From Kineothrix sp. IPX-CK (GTDB taxonomy: Bacteria; Bacillota; Clostridia; Lachnospirales; Lachnospiraceae): a stretch of DNA of 64,000 nt. Below the pieces are notes generated by a model, which saw only the letters and a list, made by a program, of their open reading frames with translations, was not told the origin of the DNA and made no database searches. Shown here one piece after another: positions 18,754 to 27,434 of the stretch (positions are counted from its first letter, which is position 1; each line of letters starts with the position of its first letter). The position numbers and the translations under genes were made by a program. The stretch is from NCBI RefSeq assembly GCF_039134705.1, contig NZ_CP146256.1, forward strand, positions 3,782,001 through 3,846,000. The letters are read 5' to 3'.

Positions 18754-19770
18754 CTACATCACATCCGCAAAATGTACCTTCAGCCTTTTGAAAATCAAAG
18801 AACCGATGCAAAACAGCGTAACCGTAAAAATCCAAAAATAAGTAGAGGAATAAAAATGTTCAAAAAACCATTCCTGCTCATACACGGCGCTGCGATAGCC
18901 ATTCACGATATAAACCATAGGATTCAGCTTGAATAAAGGCTTCATCGTATCGCTCAGCATGGATATGTCCCATAAAATAGGCGTTGCCCACATACCGATC
19001 TGAAGAACAATACCTATGATCTGCTGTAAATCCCTGAAAAATACAACAATTGCGCAGGTCGAATAGCTGATGGCGAGCACCAGCACGAATTCACAGAAAC
19101 TGTAATAAAAAACCTGCAGCGTGTATATGCTGGGATAATAGCCGTATGCTATGGCAATAAGCAATAAAACCACCACGAAAAATACATGTATGAAAGTAGC
19201 CGCAATTACCTTGATAATAGGCAAAATACTGATTTTAAAAACTACCTTTTTGACCAGATAATTATATTCCATGAGTGCCGTCGTCCCATTGCTCAGCGCT
19301 TCCGAAAAATAAAACCACGGAACCAGTCCCGCTGTCAGGTATAAGACGTAAGGAACCTCTATCCCGCCCGCAACAAGCTGGCTTCTCGTATCGAATACCC
19401 TGTCGAACACGATCCAGTACATGACCACGGTTACCACCGGCTGTACGAAGGCCCATACCATACCGAGATAAGAGCCGGCATACCTCTTTTTAAAATCGTT
19501 CTTCGCCAGCTTCCATATCAGCCTCCGGTTCTGAAGCAGCTCCTTGGGCAGCACCGTAAGCCTTTCATAAAATATACCGAATATCACGCAGGTAAAAGCG
19601 ATGAGCACGCACGCCATCACCTTTTTCATAAGCTCTGTGGTCTGATCTGCAAGCGGATTGTGATGCATCACTACGATCCCTGCCAGAATGAGGGCAATAA
19701 GATAAAATGCTGCGATCGCCGCCCTCTTAGGAATACTTTTTATTTTCAAATTGAGTGAATCTTTAACCAT
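18754..19770 (-). CDS. wzm: Wzm-like polysaccharide ABC exporter permease
   Basis: Membrane subunit (ABC-2 type) that moves a lipid-linked glycan across the membrane. The permease core starts near residue 80 (LIWKLAKNDFKKRYAGSYLGMVWAFVQPV), with about six membrane helices and the family motif of a charged interfacial helix before the first helix. In front of it is an extra segment with two predicted membrane helices (from AAIAAFYLIALILAGIVVM), which makes the 338-residue protein longer than standard Wzm of about 260. The open frame begins at 19815 inside rfbC, but the ATG at 19770 has AGGA seven bases upstream and starts eight bases after the rfbC stop. Confidence 0.9.
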   Translation of the reverse strand: MVKDSLNLKIKSIPKRAAIAAFYLIALILAGIVVMHHNPLADQTTELMKKVMACVLIAFTCVIFGIFYERLTVLPKELLQNRRLIWKLAKNDFKKRYAGSYLGMVWAFVQPVVTVVMYWIVFDRVFDTRSQLVAGGIEVPYVLYLTAGLVPWFYFSEALSNGTTALMEYNYLVKKVVFKISILPIIKVIAATFIHVFFVVVLLLIAIAYGYYPSIYTLQVFYYSFCEFVLVLAISYSTCAIVVFFRDLQQIIGIVLQIGMWATPILWDISMLSDTMKPLFKLNPMVYIVNGYRSAVYEQEWFFEHFYSSTYFWIFTVTLFCIGSLIFKRLKVHFADVM

Positions 19771-19778
19771 ACGACGTC

Positions 19779-20336
19779 CTATTTCTCCCGGGCATATTCC
19801 TTTATGCCGCCCCATTTCGTGTCCTTCTCAGACATGATAAGTTCCATTCCTTCCGGAATCGGCCATTTTACCCCGATATCGGGGTCATTATAAAGCAGGC
19901 CTCCCTCATCGTTCGGATGATAGAAATCCGTGCATTTATATGCGAACTCCGCAACATCGGACAGTACAAGAAATCCATGTGCAAAATTTTTCGGGACAAA
20001 AAACTGTTTTTTATTCTCTGCAGACAGTACCACGCCGAACCACTTGCCAAAAGTCGGGCTTCCTTCTCTCAAGTCTACCGCCACGTCGAACACTTCTCCG
20101 CTTACTACCCTTACCAGCTTGTCCTGAGGAAATTCCTTCTGGAAGTGCAATCCCCGAAGCACGCCCTTTTTCGAAGCCGACTGGTTGTCCTGAACAAAAA
20201 TCTGATCGATTCCAGCCTCTTTGAACTCCTCATAATGATATGTTTCCATGAAATATCCCCTAGAATCTCCAAAAACTGCAGGCGTAATTACTTTAAGCCC
20301 TTCTATCTCACATGTCTCTACCGTTATCTTTCCCAT
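19779..20336 (-). CDS. rfbC: dTDP-4-dehydrorhamnose 3,5-epimerase
   Basis: Third step of dTDP-L-rhamnose synthesis: double epimerisation of dTDP-4-keto-6-deoxyglucose. The 185-residue cupin-fold enzyme shows the hallmark VFGDSRGYFMETY, QDNQSASKKGVLRGLHFQ (catalytic His64), VFDVAVDLR and the tyrosine-containing FVPKNFAHGFLVLSD. Length is exactly typical. It is the first gene of the export run (rfbC-wzm-wzt-capping enzyme) and lies 98 bases behind a GH25 gene, with a GC-rich structured gap between them. No rfbD (reductase for the last step) is present in this window. Confidence 0.95.
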   Translation of the reverse strand: MGKITVETCEIEGLKVITPAVFGDSRGYFMETYHYEEFKEAGIDQIFVQDNQSASKKGVLRGLHFQKEFPQDKLVRVVSGEVFDVAVDLREGSPTFGKWFGVVLSAENKKQFFVPKNFAHGFLVLSDVAEFAYKCTDFYHPNDEGGLLYNDPDIGVKWPIPEGMELIMSEKDTKWGGIKEYAREK

Positions 20337-20434
20337 ATTAAACGACTTTTGCTCCTTTTCTTTATTCTTACGCAGGCAACGAGCCGAGCAGACATGCCTG
20401 CTTGTCCATTTAGCGGCTGCCCGTTGGCATCACA

Positions 20435-21823
20435 CTACCATTCAGCATTCTCTGTTCCGCCGATTGTTTTGGGCTCCGCTACCTCTCCGTCAAGGGACTC
20501 CCCTATCTTCGGCGGTGTTGTGATTCCCTCGGCATTCTCGGCTTCATCCGCCTTAGGTGATTCTATTTTCAGATAACTTAAATTAAAGTCTACCTTTCCT
20601 TCGATTCCGTCCACGCTCCCGCCGGAGGTATATTGCCACATGTGGTAGTAGCCCTGATATACCGGCACATCTCTGTATTCTGCAAGCCATACGACATAGT
20701 CTTTTAACAAGCTCATATCTAACATCTCGTTAAACCAGTTTCTTGCTCCGTATACGCCCGCTCTATATCCGGCACTTTCCATCGTAATACAGAAGGCTTT
20801 GCATATCTGCGTGCGCGCCTCCAGTTCCAGGCCGTCCGCCCGACCATTGCCGCCCGCGCCCTCCGTGTCGATGAAAACCGGATAACTGATATCGTAATCC
20901 TTACACATATTTATAACCATGCTGGCTTCTTCCACCGCTTCCACAGTATTCACCGCCTGCGTGAAGAAGTATACTCCTACAGGAATACCTGCGTTCAGGG
21001 CACCTTTTATGTTGGTTCGGAAATAAGGATCCTCAATCAGCGCGCCCGTAGTAGCTCCACGATAACCCACACGGATAATCGCGAATTCCACGCCTTCATT
21101 TTTTACTTTATCCCAGTCAATTTCCTTGTTCCACTTTGAAATGTCGATACCGATCTTAGCATTGGGGTTGCTTGCCTGCATCTTGGTTATCTCAGTATTG
21201 TCCGCATCATCTTCAGCACCGTTTACTTCCAAATCCTCCAATGCAGGGTCTACGTCATCCTCCGTAAATATGAGCAGGCTGATATCGTCGATCGCCGCAT
21301 ATTCCACGCTCTGCTTCACTTCAATTCTGGCCGACGTATCCGGCACCCGATAGCCCACCGTCTCCTTCAAAGTCACTTCATAGGATCCGGCACGAAGATG
21401 GTCGATGTAAATGACACCGTCCTGATCCTCGTCCAAATATTCCTTATCTCCATTCAGGACCACGCAAAAGGTCTCCCCCTTCACGAGCTTACCCGCGTTA
21501 TCCACGATCTGAATGCGCAGATCCTTTTCTATCGAAGTCATGAGCAGGGACAGATTTTTTTCGCTCATTTTCTCTATAGAAGAATAAGGCTTTCTGTCCG
21601 GGTCAAAAAAGGTTTCATCCGTTAAAAACGCACGCTCATCCGAGCCTATCCGGTCTGCCTGAGCATCTGTCTGCGTTTCTCCGCTCTCCTGGACTTCGGC
21701 AAATACCTCTTGTTCTTCATTTTTGTTAAAAATATCCTTGTTTGCATATAATACGCTTCCTATTACCGCTGCAAACATTATAATGACCAGAAAAACAGTC
21801 ACATTCTTCAGCTTAGAGCCCAT
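20435..21823 (-). CDS. Membrane-anchored GH25 family lysozyme-like hydrolase
   Basis: Hydrolyses the MurNAc-GlcNAc bond of peptidoglycan. The 462-residue protein has an N-terminal uncleaved membrane anchor ([19 protein letters not shown]), a beta-sandwich domain (about 90-185, [29 protein letters not shown]) and a GH25 domain (about 230-420) with GIDISKWN, the catalytic pair in PVFIDTEG and a final MWQYTSGG. A 45-residue acidic tail ends it. The beta domain and the GH25 domain both recur in the 914-residue protein at 23977, so the two are paralogues. The longer open frame starts at a TTG; the ATG at 21823 has GAGG six bases upstream and overlaps the end of rfbA by 11 bases, implying coupling. 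Confidence 0.9.
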   Translation of the reverse strand: MGSKLKNVTVFLVIIMFAAVIGSVLYANKDIFNKNEEQEVFAEVQESGETQTDAQADRIGSDERAFLTDETFFDPDRKPYSSIEKMSEKNLSLLMTSIEKDLRIQIVDNAGKLVKGETFCVVLNGDKEYLDEDQDGVIYIDHLRAGSYEVTLKETVGYRVPDTSARIEVKQSVEYAAIDDISLLIFTEDDVDPALEDLEVNGAEDDADNTEITKMQASNPNAKIGIDISKWNKEIDWDKVKNEGVEFAIIRVGYRGATTGALIEDPYFRTNIKGALNAGIPVGVYFFTQAVNTVEAVEEASMVINMCKDYDISYPVFIDTEGAGGNGRADGLELEARTQICKAFCITMESAGYRAGVYGARNWFNEMLDMSLLKDYVVWLAEYRDVPVYQGYYHMWQYTSGGSVDGIEGKVDFNLSYLKIESPKADEAENAEGITTPPKIGESLDGEVAEPKTIGGTENAEW

Positions 21824-22682
21824 TAGCAACCTCTATCATGTATTTTCCATAATCTGTCTTCATCAATGGTTCCGCCAGCTTAAGGAGCTGTTCCTTCGTA
21901 ATAAATCCTCTCTTATAGGCTATCTCCTCAATGCAGGAAATGTACAGCCCCTGCCTTTTCTGGAAGGCCGATACAAAATCCGCCGCATCCAGAAGAGAAT
22001 CATGATTCCCCGTATCCAGCCATGCAAAGCCTCTTCCCAGCGTCTCCACCATCAGCGTTCCACGGCGCAAGTATTCGTTATTTACGCTCGTAATCTCTAT
22101 TTCACCGCGTGCGGAAGGCTTTACGTTCTTGGCAATTTCCACCACGTCATTGTCATAAAAATACAGCCCCGGCACCGCATAGTTACTTTTCGGGTTTTCC
22201 GGCTTCTCTTCTATAGAAAGAGCTTTCCCTTTTTCGTCGAACTCTACCACTCCGTATTCCCTGGGGTCGCGGACATAATATCCGAAAATGGTCGCTCCCT
22301 TTTCTCTCTCCGCAACCTCGCGAAGCACCCTGGAGAAGCTCTGTCCATAAAAAATATTGTCGCCCAGTACCAACGCCACGCTATCGTTTCCTATGAAATC
22401 CGCTCCGATGATAAAGGCATCCGCAAGCCCCCTGGGATATTCCTGGACCGCATATTGAATCTCGATGCCAAGCTGCTCTCCCGTGCCGAATAACTCCTCG
22501 AATACGGGCACATCCCTGGGTGTAGATATAATTAGTATCTCCCTGATACCTGCCAGCATTAGGGTTGACAGCGGATAATATATCATCGGCTTGTCGTAAA
22601 CCGGCATTATCTGTTTCGAAATCGCTTTCGTCAACGGATAGAGGCGTGTTCCGCTTCCACCTGCAAGAATAATTCCTTTCAT
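21813..22682 (-). CDS. rfbA: Glucose-1-phosphate thymidylyltransferase
   Basis: First step of dTDP-L-rhamnose synthesis: glucose 1-phosphate plus dTTP gives dTDP-glucose. The 289-residue protein has the nucleotide-binding [11 protein letters not shown] (8-18), [45 protein letters not shown] and [13 protein letters not shown], all diagnostic. AGGAG precedes the ATG. It has its own promoter and is transcribed into the downstream GH25 gene, which overlaps its last codons. Together with pgcA, rfbB and rfbC it supplies the rhamnose donor. Confidence 0.96.
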   Translation of the reverse strand: MKGIILAGGSGTRLYPLTKAISKQIMPVYDKPMIYYPLSTLMLAGIREILIISTPRDVPVFEELFGTGEQLGIEIQYAVQEYPRGLADAFIIGADFIGNDSVALVLGDNIFYGQSFSRVLREVAEREKGATIFGYYVRDPREYGVVEFDEKGKALSIEEKPENPKSNYAVPGLYFYDNDVVEIAKNVKPSARGEIEITSVNNEYLRRGTLMVETLGRGFAWLDTGNHDSLLDAADFVSAFQKRQGLYISCIEEIAYKRGFITKEQLLKLAEPLMKTDYGKYMIEVANGL

Positions 22683-22724
22683 GTTAAAAACGTTCTCCTT
22701 TCAAGGTCGTTTACATTACCATTT

Positions 22725-22753
22725 AGTATATCACAAAATATCTGGATTGAAAA
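22725..22753 (-). promoter_or_regulatory. rfbA promoter
   Basis: Minus-strand TTTTCA (22748-22753), 17-base spacer, TATACT (22725-22730) with an extended TG (TGATATACT), about 45 bases upstream of the rfbA ATG. Its -35 region touches the T-rich tail of the rfbB terminator. Confidence 0.6.
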
Positions 22754-22786
22754 CGTAAAATGGGAACGATTTAAAACCGTTCCCAT
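22754..22786 (-). terminator. Terminator after rfbB
   Basis: Hairpin with 9-bp arms (ATGGGAACG and CGTTCCCAT, nine-base loop) followed on the minus strand by TTTTACGTTTTC, 15 bases past the rfbB stop. It separates rfbB from rfbA. Confidence 0.85.
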
Positions 22787-22801
22787 CAAAAATATAGTTC
22801 T

Positions 22802-23884
22802 TTACTTTCCGCTATACATATCCGTATAATACTTCTGATATTCTCCGCTGGTAACATTCTTCATCCAGTCCTCATTCTCGAAGAACCACTGAATCGTCAG
22901 TCTGATGCCCTCCTTGAACATGATTTCCGGTTCCCAGCCTATTTCCGCTTTGATTTTATCCGGTGCTATGGCATACCTTCTGTCATGGCCCTTTCTGTCC
23001 TCCACGTAAGTAATCAAGTCCTTGCTTACCAGCTTCTTACGCGGATCGTTCTCAGGAAGCATTTCCTGCAGCGTTTCTATGATAATATTTATGATTTCGA
23101 TATTTTGCTTCTCGTTATGTCCGCCCACATTGTAAGTCTCAAAGAGCTTTCCCTTCTCCTGAACCATATCAATCGCCTTGGCATGATCTTCCACATACAG
23201 CCAGTCCCTGACATTTTTGCCGTCTCCGTATACCGGAAGGTTCTTTCCCTGAAGTGCATTGTTGATAATGAGGGGAATCAACTTCTCCGGAAATTGATAA
23301 GGGCCGTAGTTATTAGAGCAATTGGTTATATTCGCAGGGAAATGGTAAGTGTCCATATATGCCTTTACCAGCATATCCGAACCGGCCTTGCTTGCGGAAT
23401 AAGGACTGTGAGGCGCATACGGCGTAGTCTCATAGAAATATTCGCCGTCTTCTTCCAAAGAGCCGTATACCTCATCCGTAGATACATGCAGAAACTTCTT
23501 GTCCGGCTTAAAGCTGCCATCCTCAAGCTCCCAGGCACTCTTTGCGCAGTTAAGCATTACTGCTGTTCCGAGAACATTGGTCTGCACGAACACCTCCGGA
23601 TTGCGGATACTTCTGTCCACATGGCTTTCTGCCGCGAAATGTACGACTCTGTCGATGTCGTTATTTTCAAATATTTTAGAGATCGCTTCTTTATCACAGA
23701 TATCCGCCCTAATGAATTCGTAATTATCTTTGTTTTCCACTTCCTTCAGATTCTCGGGATTTCCCGCATAGGTGAGGGCGTCCACATTAATAATCTTAAT
23801 ATTGTTTCCATATTTTTTAAACATGTAATGAATGTAATTAGAGCCGATAAAGCCTGCCCCGCCCGTTACCAGATAAGTTTTCAT
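22802..23884 (-). CDS. rfbB: dTDP-glucose 4,6-dehydratase
   Basis: Second step of dTDP-L-rhamnose synthesis, producing dTDP-4-keto-6-deoxyglucose with bound NAD. The 360-residue extended SDR enzyme has TGGAGFIGSNYIHYM at the N-terminus, HFAAESHVDRS, STDEVYG, the YSASK catalytic Tyr-Lys pair, NCSNNYGPYQFPEKLIP and VRDWLYVEDHAKAI. The open frame extends to a GTG at 23953, but that stretch contains the promoter at 23918-23946, so translation must begin downstream of it. The ATG at 23884 gives the standard N-terminus although its AAAGG site is 13 bases away; an ATG at 23896 is possible. It is a single-gene unit. Confidence 0.95.
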   Translation of the reverse strand: MKTYLVTGGAGFIGSNYIHYMFKKYGNNIKIINVDALTYAGNPENLKEVENKDNYEFIRADICDKEAISKIFENNDIDRVVHFAAESHVDRSIRNPEVFVQTNVLGTAVMLNCAKSAWELEDGSFKPDKKFLHVSTDEVYGSLEEDGEYFYETTPYAPHSPYSASKAGSDMLVKAYMDTYHFPANITNCSNNYGPYQFPEKLIPLIINNALQGKNLPVYGDGKNVRDWLYVEDHAKAIDMVQEKGKLFETYNVGGHNEKQNIEIINIIIETLQEMLPENDPRKKLVSKDLITYVEDRKGHDRRYAIAPDKIKAEIGWEPEIMFKEGIRLTIQWFFENEDWMKNVTSGEYQKYYTDMYSGK

Positions 23885-23917
23885 AATGTTTAACATGCCT
23901 TTCCGTTTTTTATTCTC

Positions 23918-23946
23918 ACTATAGCTCATTATTCTTCTCTTTGCAA
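23918..23946 (-). promoter_or_regulatory. rfbB promoter
   Basis: Minus-strand TTGCAA (23941-23946), 17-base spacer, TATAGT (23918-23923), about 35 bases upstream of the preferred start codon. It decides against the upstream GTG start. Confidence 0.6.
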
Positions 23947-23976
23947 TATTCACCGCAATTTATAAAGAATAATTAA

Positions 23977-26721
23977 TTAATATCCCAGATAACTGATATT
24001 TAAATCCACAGAACCGCTTATGCCCGATACCGAGCCCTTGGAGGAATATTGCCACAAATCATACTTCGTCGCCGAGTAACTGGGGGCCGCCGCATATTGA
24101 GCCAGCCATATCTTATAGCTGGTAAGGCTTGCCGTATTAATATAGGAGGTCAGCCATGTCTTGTTCGCATAGATTCCCGCCGTATACCCTGAGTTCTGAA
24201 TGGTCTGGCAGAATGCCATGCAAACCGCAGTCCTCGTATCCTTGCCGATGCTATCCGCCCGTCCGCCGCTGGGCTCCACATCCAAAAACACCGGATAGGA
24301 TATTTTGTAACCGCTGATCAAGCTCGCTACCATGGAGGCTTCCTCTACTGCTTCCACCTCGTTTACAGCCTGAGTAAAGAAATACACTCCCACCTTAAGG
24401 CCTGCTGCCGAAGCTCCCTGAATATTGGACCGGAACTTCGGATCCTCGATCAGGGCGCCCGTGCTGGAACCACGATAACCGCAACGGATGATTACATAAG
24501 ATACACCGGAATTCTTTACTGCGTTCCAGTCGATATTTCCGTTCCACTTGGATACGTCGATTCCCATATTTCCCGAAGAGGATGCTAATGCTCCATCGCT
24601 GCCGAAATTATATTTCGCCCCTTGGATAATCTGCTCACCGGTTACCTTATTGCCGTCTGCATTGAAATAATAGGTCTTGCCGTCGATAGTCTGCCAGCCG
24701 GTATATTTGTACTCGGCACTCACAGAGGATACCTTATAAAATTTATCCGCCTTGAAATAATCAGAATAAACGGCTTCTCTTAATTTGCTGTCCGTTTCCT
24801 TAACATAGAGCTGATTGCCGTCGTTGTCCTTCAACTTGGTGGAGCTGTCTTTTTCCGGATTGGCCTTAACGGTAATTTCACAGGTTGCCGCAACAGAATT
24901 ATCCGCATTGCTCATCGCCTTAATCGTGGCCGTTCCGGCACTCACACCGGTTACCGTGCCGTCGCTTGCTACCATCGCTGCCGCGTCGTTATCGGAAGAC
25001 CATGTCACGGAAGCATCCGACGCATTTTTTACTTCCGCAGTAAGCTTAAGCGTCTTTTCCGTAAGCACCTTGCCGGTTGTCGCACTGATCGTAATCGTTG
25101 GCTTCACCTTCTCCGGCTCCGTAACTGTTACCGTACAGGTCGCTATATGTCCGGTAGATGTCTTGGCTGTAATATCCGCCGTCCCGGCGCTCACCGCAAC
25201 GACAGTTCCTCCCGTCACCGATACGATTCCCGCATTGCTGCTGTTCCATTCCACCGCATTACCTGCAGGATCCGTAGTTGCCGTCAAAACAGCAGTCTCA
25301 CCTGTCTTCAAGGGAAGGCTGGTTTTGTCCAGGCTAACCTTTATCTCCGTAATCGTGGGAGTTGTTGTGTCCGTAGGCGTTGTGGTCGTATCCGTAGGAG
25401 TCGTGGTGGTAACCGCCGTCGTCTGGTCCGTGGTCGTTGCCGCAAAGCGCATGAATTCACTCGCTTTTACAAGAGTATTAGGATCCGTGATCTTATCCTT
25501 CGGCACTTCCTCATAACCGGCCTCGCTTCCTGATCCATTTAATGCCGTCTTAGTTGATTCCACCCACGCTACCGTATCCGTAAGCACAGATTCCACTGTG
25601 GTATCCTGCTTCTTCGTATCTTCCGCCGCAACGTTAACATCCGATTCCTTCTTTACCTCATCGGAAACATCCACTTTCTTGTATTCGATTTTATCCTTTA
25701 TAGTCACCGATACACTTTCCGTAGAAAAAGTATAATCCTCCGCACCGGAAATACTTGCCATGGCAACACTGCATTTACCTGCCGCCATATCGGTCTTATA
25801 AATAATTCCGTCCTTATCTTCATCCTTCAGCGTATACGTTTTCCCGCCTGCATCCGTAATATTTACTTCAAAAGGTATGCTGGCGACCAGCTTGCCGGTC
25901 GTGCTGTTCACAAATTTTATTTTTAAGTCTTTTTGCATGGAACTAAGATGCATCTCAACTTTGATCGACTCTGTCGTCTCCAGTTCCTTCTCATCGTACT
26001 CCGCCGCCTCGGTCATTTCTTCCTGAACAGCCACCTTAGCTGCCTGGGCATCAGCCACTGCCAGAAGTCCGCTTTCGCCGATAACCTCGATTCCTTCCAT
26101 TCCGGCGCCGATCTCCTGAAAAGAAGCCACCTGCATATCGGCCACTTTCGCGTCCGCATACATCGTACACGTCACAATGGCGAACACCATAATCAAAACA
26201 CCGGTAGTCGCAACGACTCTATCTATGGTATCCATACATTTTATTTTGTACCATAAGCGGCTTTCTTTACCGTTATTCCTTCTACTCCGGGAGCTCTTAG
26301 CCCTATTTGCTGTTGATACTTTTGTCTTTTTGGCTGAAACACTTTTCTTCTTTATTGAAGTACTTTCCCGCTTCTCCAATGTATTTCCTTTTTTGACAGA
26401 TGTATTTTTCTTCTTTAACGGAGCGCTTTGTTTCTTCTTAGATGTGTGTCCTTTCCTTACCGAAGTACTTCTCTTATATTCAGAAGCAATTTTCTTATTT
26501 TTTGAGATAATTTTCTCATTTTCAGAGACAATTTTCTCATTTTTAGAAGCAGATTTCTTTTTCACAGGAACCCCCGTATATTCCTCTTCGAAATACTCAT
26601 CCTCATCGTCATAAAAGCCATTTTCATCCAATTCCATGAAATCCAGCTCTTTCACGATATCAAAATTATTCATTTCGTTATCCCTAATAGCATTATCGGA
26701 TTTGCTATGTTCTTTTTTCAT
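23977..26721 (-). CDS. Multidomain membrane-anchored GH25 lysozyme with Ig-like and wall-binding repeats
   Basis: A 914-residue surface protein. In order: an acidic start, about 110 residues of Lys/Ser-rich short repeats that should be cytoplasmic, one membrane segment near 175 (VVATTGVLIMVFAIVTCTMYA), a beta-sandwich domain shared with the protein at 20435 (DLKIKFVNSTTGKLVA), a Thr/Pro-rich linker with T-P-T-D repeats, two BIG2-type Ig-like domains (about 460-635), one choline-binding-like repeat (GWQTIDGKTYYFNADG), and a GH25 domain at 720-914 with GIDVSKWNGN and the catalytic pair in PVFLDVEP (Asp814, Glu816). Such enzymes cut peptidoglycan glycan strands. It has its own promoter. The long basic cytoplasmic tail is unusual for a lysozyme. 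Confidence 0.9.
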   Translation of the reverse strand: MKKEHSKSDNAIRDNEMNNFDIVKELDFMELDENGFYDDEDEYFEEEYTGVPVKKKSASKNEKIVSENEKIISKNKKIASEYKRSTSVRKGHTSKKKQSAPLKKKNTSVKKGNTLEKRESTSIKKKSVSAKKTKVSTANRAKSSRSRRNNGKESRLWYKIKCMDTIDRVVATTGVLIMVFAIVTCTMYADAKVADMQVASFQEIGAGMEGIEVIGESGLLAVADAQAAKVAVQEEMTEAAEYDEKELETTESIKVEMHLSSMQKDLKIKFVNSTTGKLVASIPFEVNITDAGGKTYTLKDEDKDGIIYKTDMAAGKCSVAMASISGAEDYTFSTESVSVTIKDKIEYKKVDVSDEVKKESDVNVAAEDTKKQDTTVESVLTDTVAWVESTKTALNGSGSEAGYEEVPKDKITDPNTLVKASEFMRFAATTTDQTTAVTTTTPTDTTTTPTDTTTPTITEIKVSLDKTSLPLKTGETAVLTATTDPAGNAVEWNSSNAGIVSVTGGTVVAVSAGTADITAKTSTGHIATCTVTVTEPEKVKPTITISATTGKVLTEKTLKLTAEVKNASDASVTWSSDNDAAAMVASDGTVTGVSAGTATIKAMSNADNSVAATCEITVKANPEKDSSTKLKDNDGNQLYVKETDSKLREAVYSDYFKADKFYKVSSVSAEYKYTGWQTIDGKTYYFNADGNKVTGEQIIQGAKYNFGSDGALASSSGNMGIDVSKWNGNIDWNAVKNSGVSYVIIRCGYRGSSTGALIEDPKFRSNIQGASAAGLKVGVYFFTQAVNEVEAVEEASMVASLISGYKISYPVFLDVEPSGGRADSIGKDTRTAVCMAFCQTIQNSGYTAGIYANKTWLTSYINTASLTSYKIWLAQYAAAPSYSATKYDLWQYSSKGSVSGISGSVDLNISYLGY
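25365..25440 (-). repeat. Thr/Pro/Asp low-complexity repeat inside the GH25 gene
   Basis: Short degenerate units encoding T-T-T-P-T-D form the linker between the beta-sandwich and Ig-like domains, a typical extracellular spacer prone to length change. Confidence 0.6.
26310..26570 (-). repeat. Lys/Ser-rich repeat region inside the GH25 gene
   Basis: About ten degenerate 8-codon units of the kind KK-x-S-x-S-x-K (for example SENEKIISKNKKIAS and SIKKKSVSAKK) encode the cytoplasmic tail. At DNA level TTTTCTCATTTT recurs in tandem near 26508-26545. Confidence 0.6.
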
Positions 26722-26759
26722 TGTTTATGTAAACCCTTCCCAAATAATCATTTGGATAC

Positions 26760-26788
26760 ATATTAACATAAAAAATACCTTTTTTCAA
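26760..26788 (-). promoter_or_regulatory. Promoter of the large GH25 gene
   Basis: Minus-strand TTGAAA (26783-26788), 17-base spacer, TAATAT (26760-26765), about 40 bases upstream of the ATG. Confidence 0.65.
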
Positions 26789-27038
26789 TGTTTTTCACCA
26801 TATCACTCTTTTGTCTGACTTTTTCTTCCCATATAACGCATATCTTAAATCTATGATGAATTTTTGCCATACTATTTTCATGATTTACATAATTTTGGCC
26901 AATTGTATGATTAAATTAGTATTTTTTCTAATTTTGTCGATGAATTACTTAATTAAGTTATTGACTTTTTTCGTCATAACTGACACAATTAAAAACAGGC
27001 TTAGTTATATTATGTTATTGGAAAAGGGGATTTTTTTC
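26789..27038 (+). other. AT-rich intergenic region, divergent leader
   Basis: The 317 bases between the GH25 start and the zinc-ribbon gene hold the GH25 promoter and, on the plus strand, TTGACT (26961-26966) with a 17-base spacer before a poor -10 (CACAAT). An open frame runs through it in phase with the zinc-ribbon gene, but its residues are a hydrophobic Ile/Leu/Phe-rich product of AT-rich DNA and no ribosome site supports an early start. I see no RNA gene here. Confidence 0.4.
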
Positions 27039-27296
27039 ATGATGTACATGCACTATTGCAAACCTTGTCATCGGGTTCACATGTTAAATGGTCACAAGAT
27101 GACATGTCCGAAATGCGGAGGAGCCATTATTGAGCTCCGTATTCCATACATGGATTACGTCAGTATGGACATGGCACAAAGAAATGCTTTCAAAGAGCAA
27201 TGTGCCGATAAGGAACAGCTAAAGGAGCTCAGCACCACCTATCGCATGTATAAGTACAGCAAGTGGTATAAAGAGCTTAACAGTCAGCGCTGCTGA
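27039..27296 (+). CDS. Small CPxCG-type zinc-ribbon protein
   Basis: An 85-residue protein with two CxxC pairs (CKPC and CPKC, 17 residues apart) forming a likely zinc ribbon, followed by a charged helical C-terminus with DKEQLKEL and KYSKWYKEL. AGGGGA lies eight bases before the first of three closely spaced ATGs (27039, 27042, 27048), which sets the start. It is flanked by its own leader and a very strong terminator, so it is a single-gene unit. Such ribbons bind nucleic acid or proteins; the function of this one is unknown. Confidence 0.8.
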   Translation: MMYMHYCKPCHRVHMLNGHKMTCPKCGGAIIELRIPYMDYVSMDMAQRNAFKEQCADKEQLKELSTTYRMYKYSKWYKELNSQRC

Positions 27297-27330
27297 CAAA
27301 ATCAAGGATTACGAAGAAGAAAGAGAAGGA

Positions 27331-27380
27331 ATATGAGCCGGATAAAATAAATCTTAAAATTTTATCCGGCTCATATTTCG
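27331..27380 (+). terminator. Strong terminator after the zinc-ribbon gene
   Basis: Perfect 17-bp stem (ATATGAGCCGGATAAAA and its complement, 12-base loop) at 27331-27376 followed by TTCG and later TTTTT at 27387-27391. Plus-strand orientation fits the zinc-ribbon gene ending 34 bases before. Confidence 0.85.
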
Positions 27381-27434
27381 TATAGATTTTTGAAATAAAT
27401 AATAGTACAATATACATTCATAGGAGGAATCGTT

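Noticed and set aside
20337..20434. Attenuator-like structure between the GH25 gene and rfbC
   Set aside because: GCAGGCA/TGCCTGC can pair and competes with a smaller stem, but no T-run or leader peptide is present, so I did not list it as a feature.
22985..23893. A 302-codon open frame antisense to rfbB
   Set aside because: No ribosome site, low-complexity hydrophobic product, and it is fully opposite the conserved rfbB; it follows from the codon pattern of that gene.
24815..25516. A 233-codon open frame antisense to the Ig-like region of the GH25 gene
   Set aside because: Ala/Val/Thr-rich shadow of a repetitive coding region with no recognisable motif.
26811..27038. N-terminal extension of the zinc-ribbon frame
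   Set aside because: The product would be Ile/Leu/Phe-rich from AT-rich DNA, and AGGGGA lies before the ATG at 27039.
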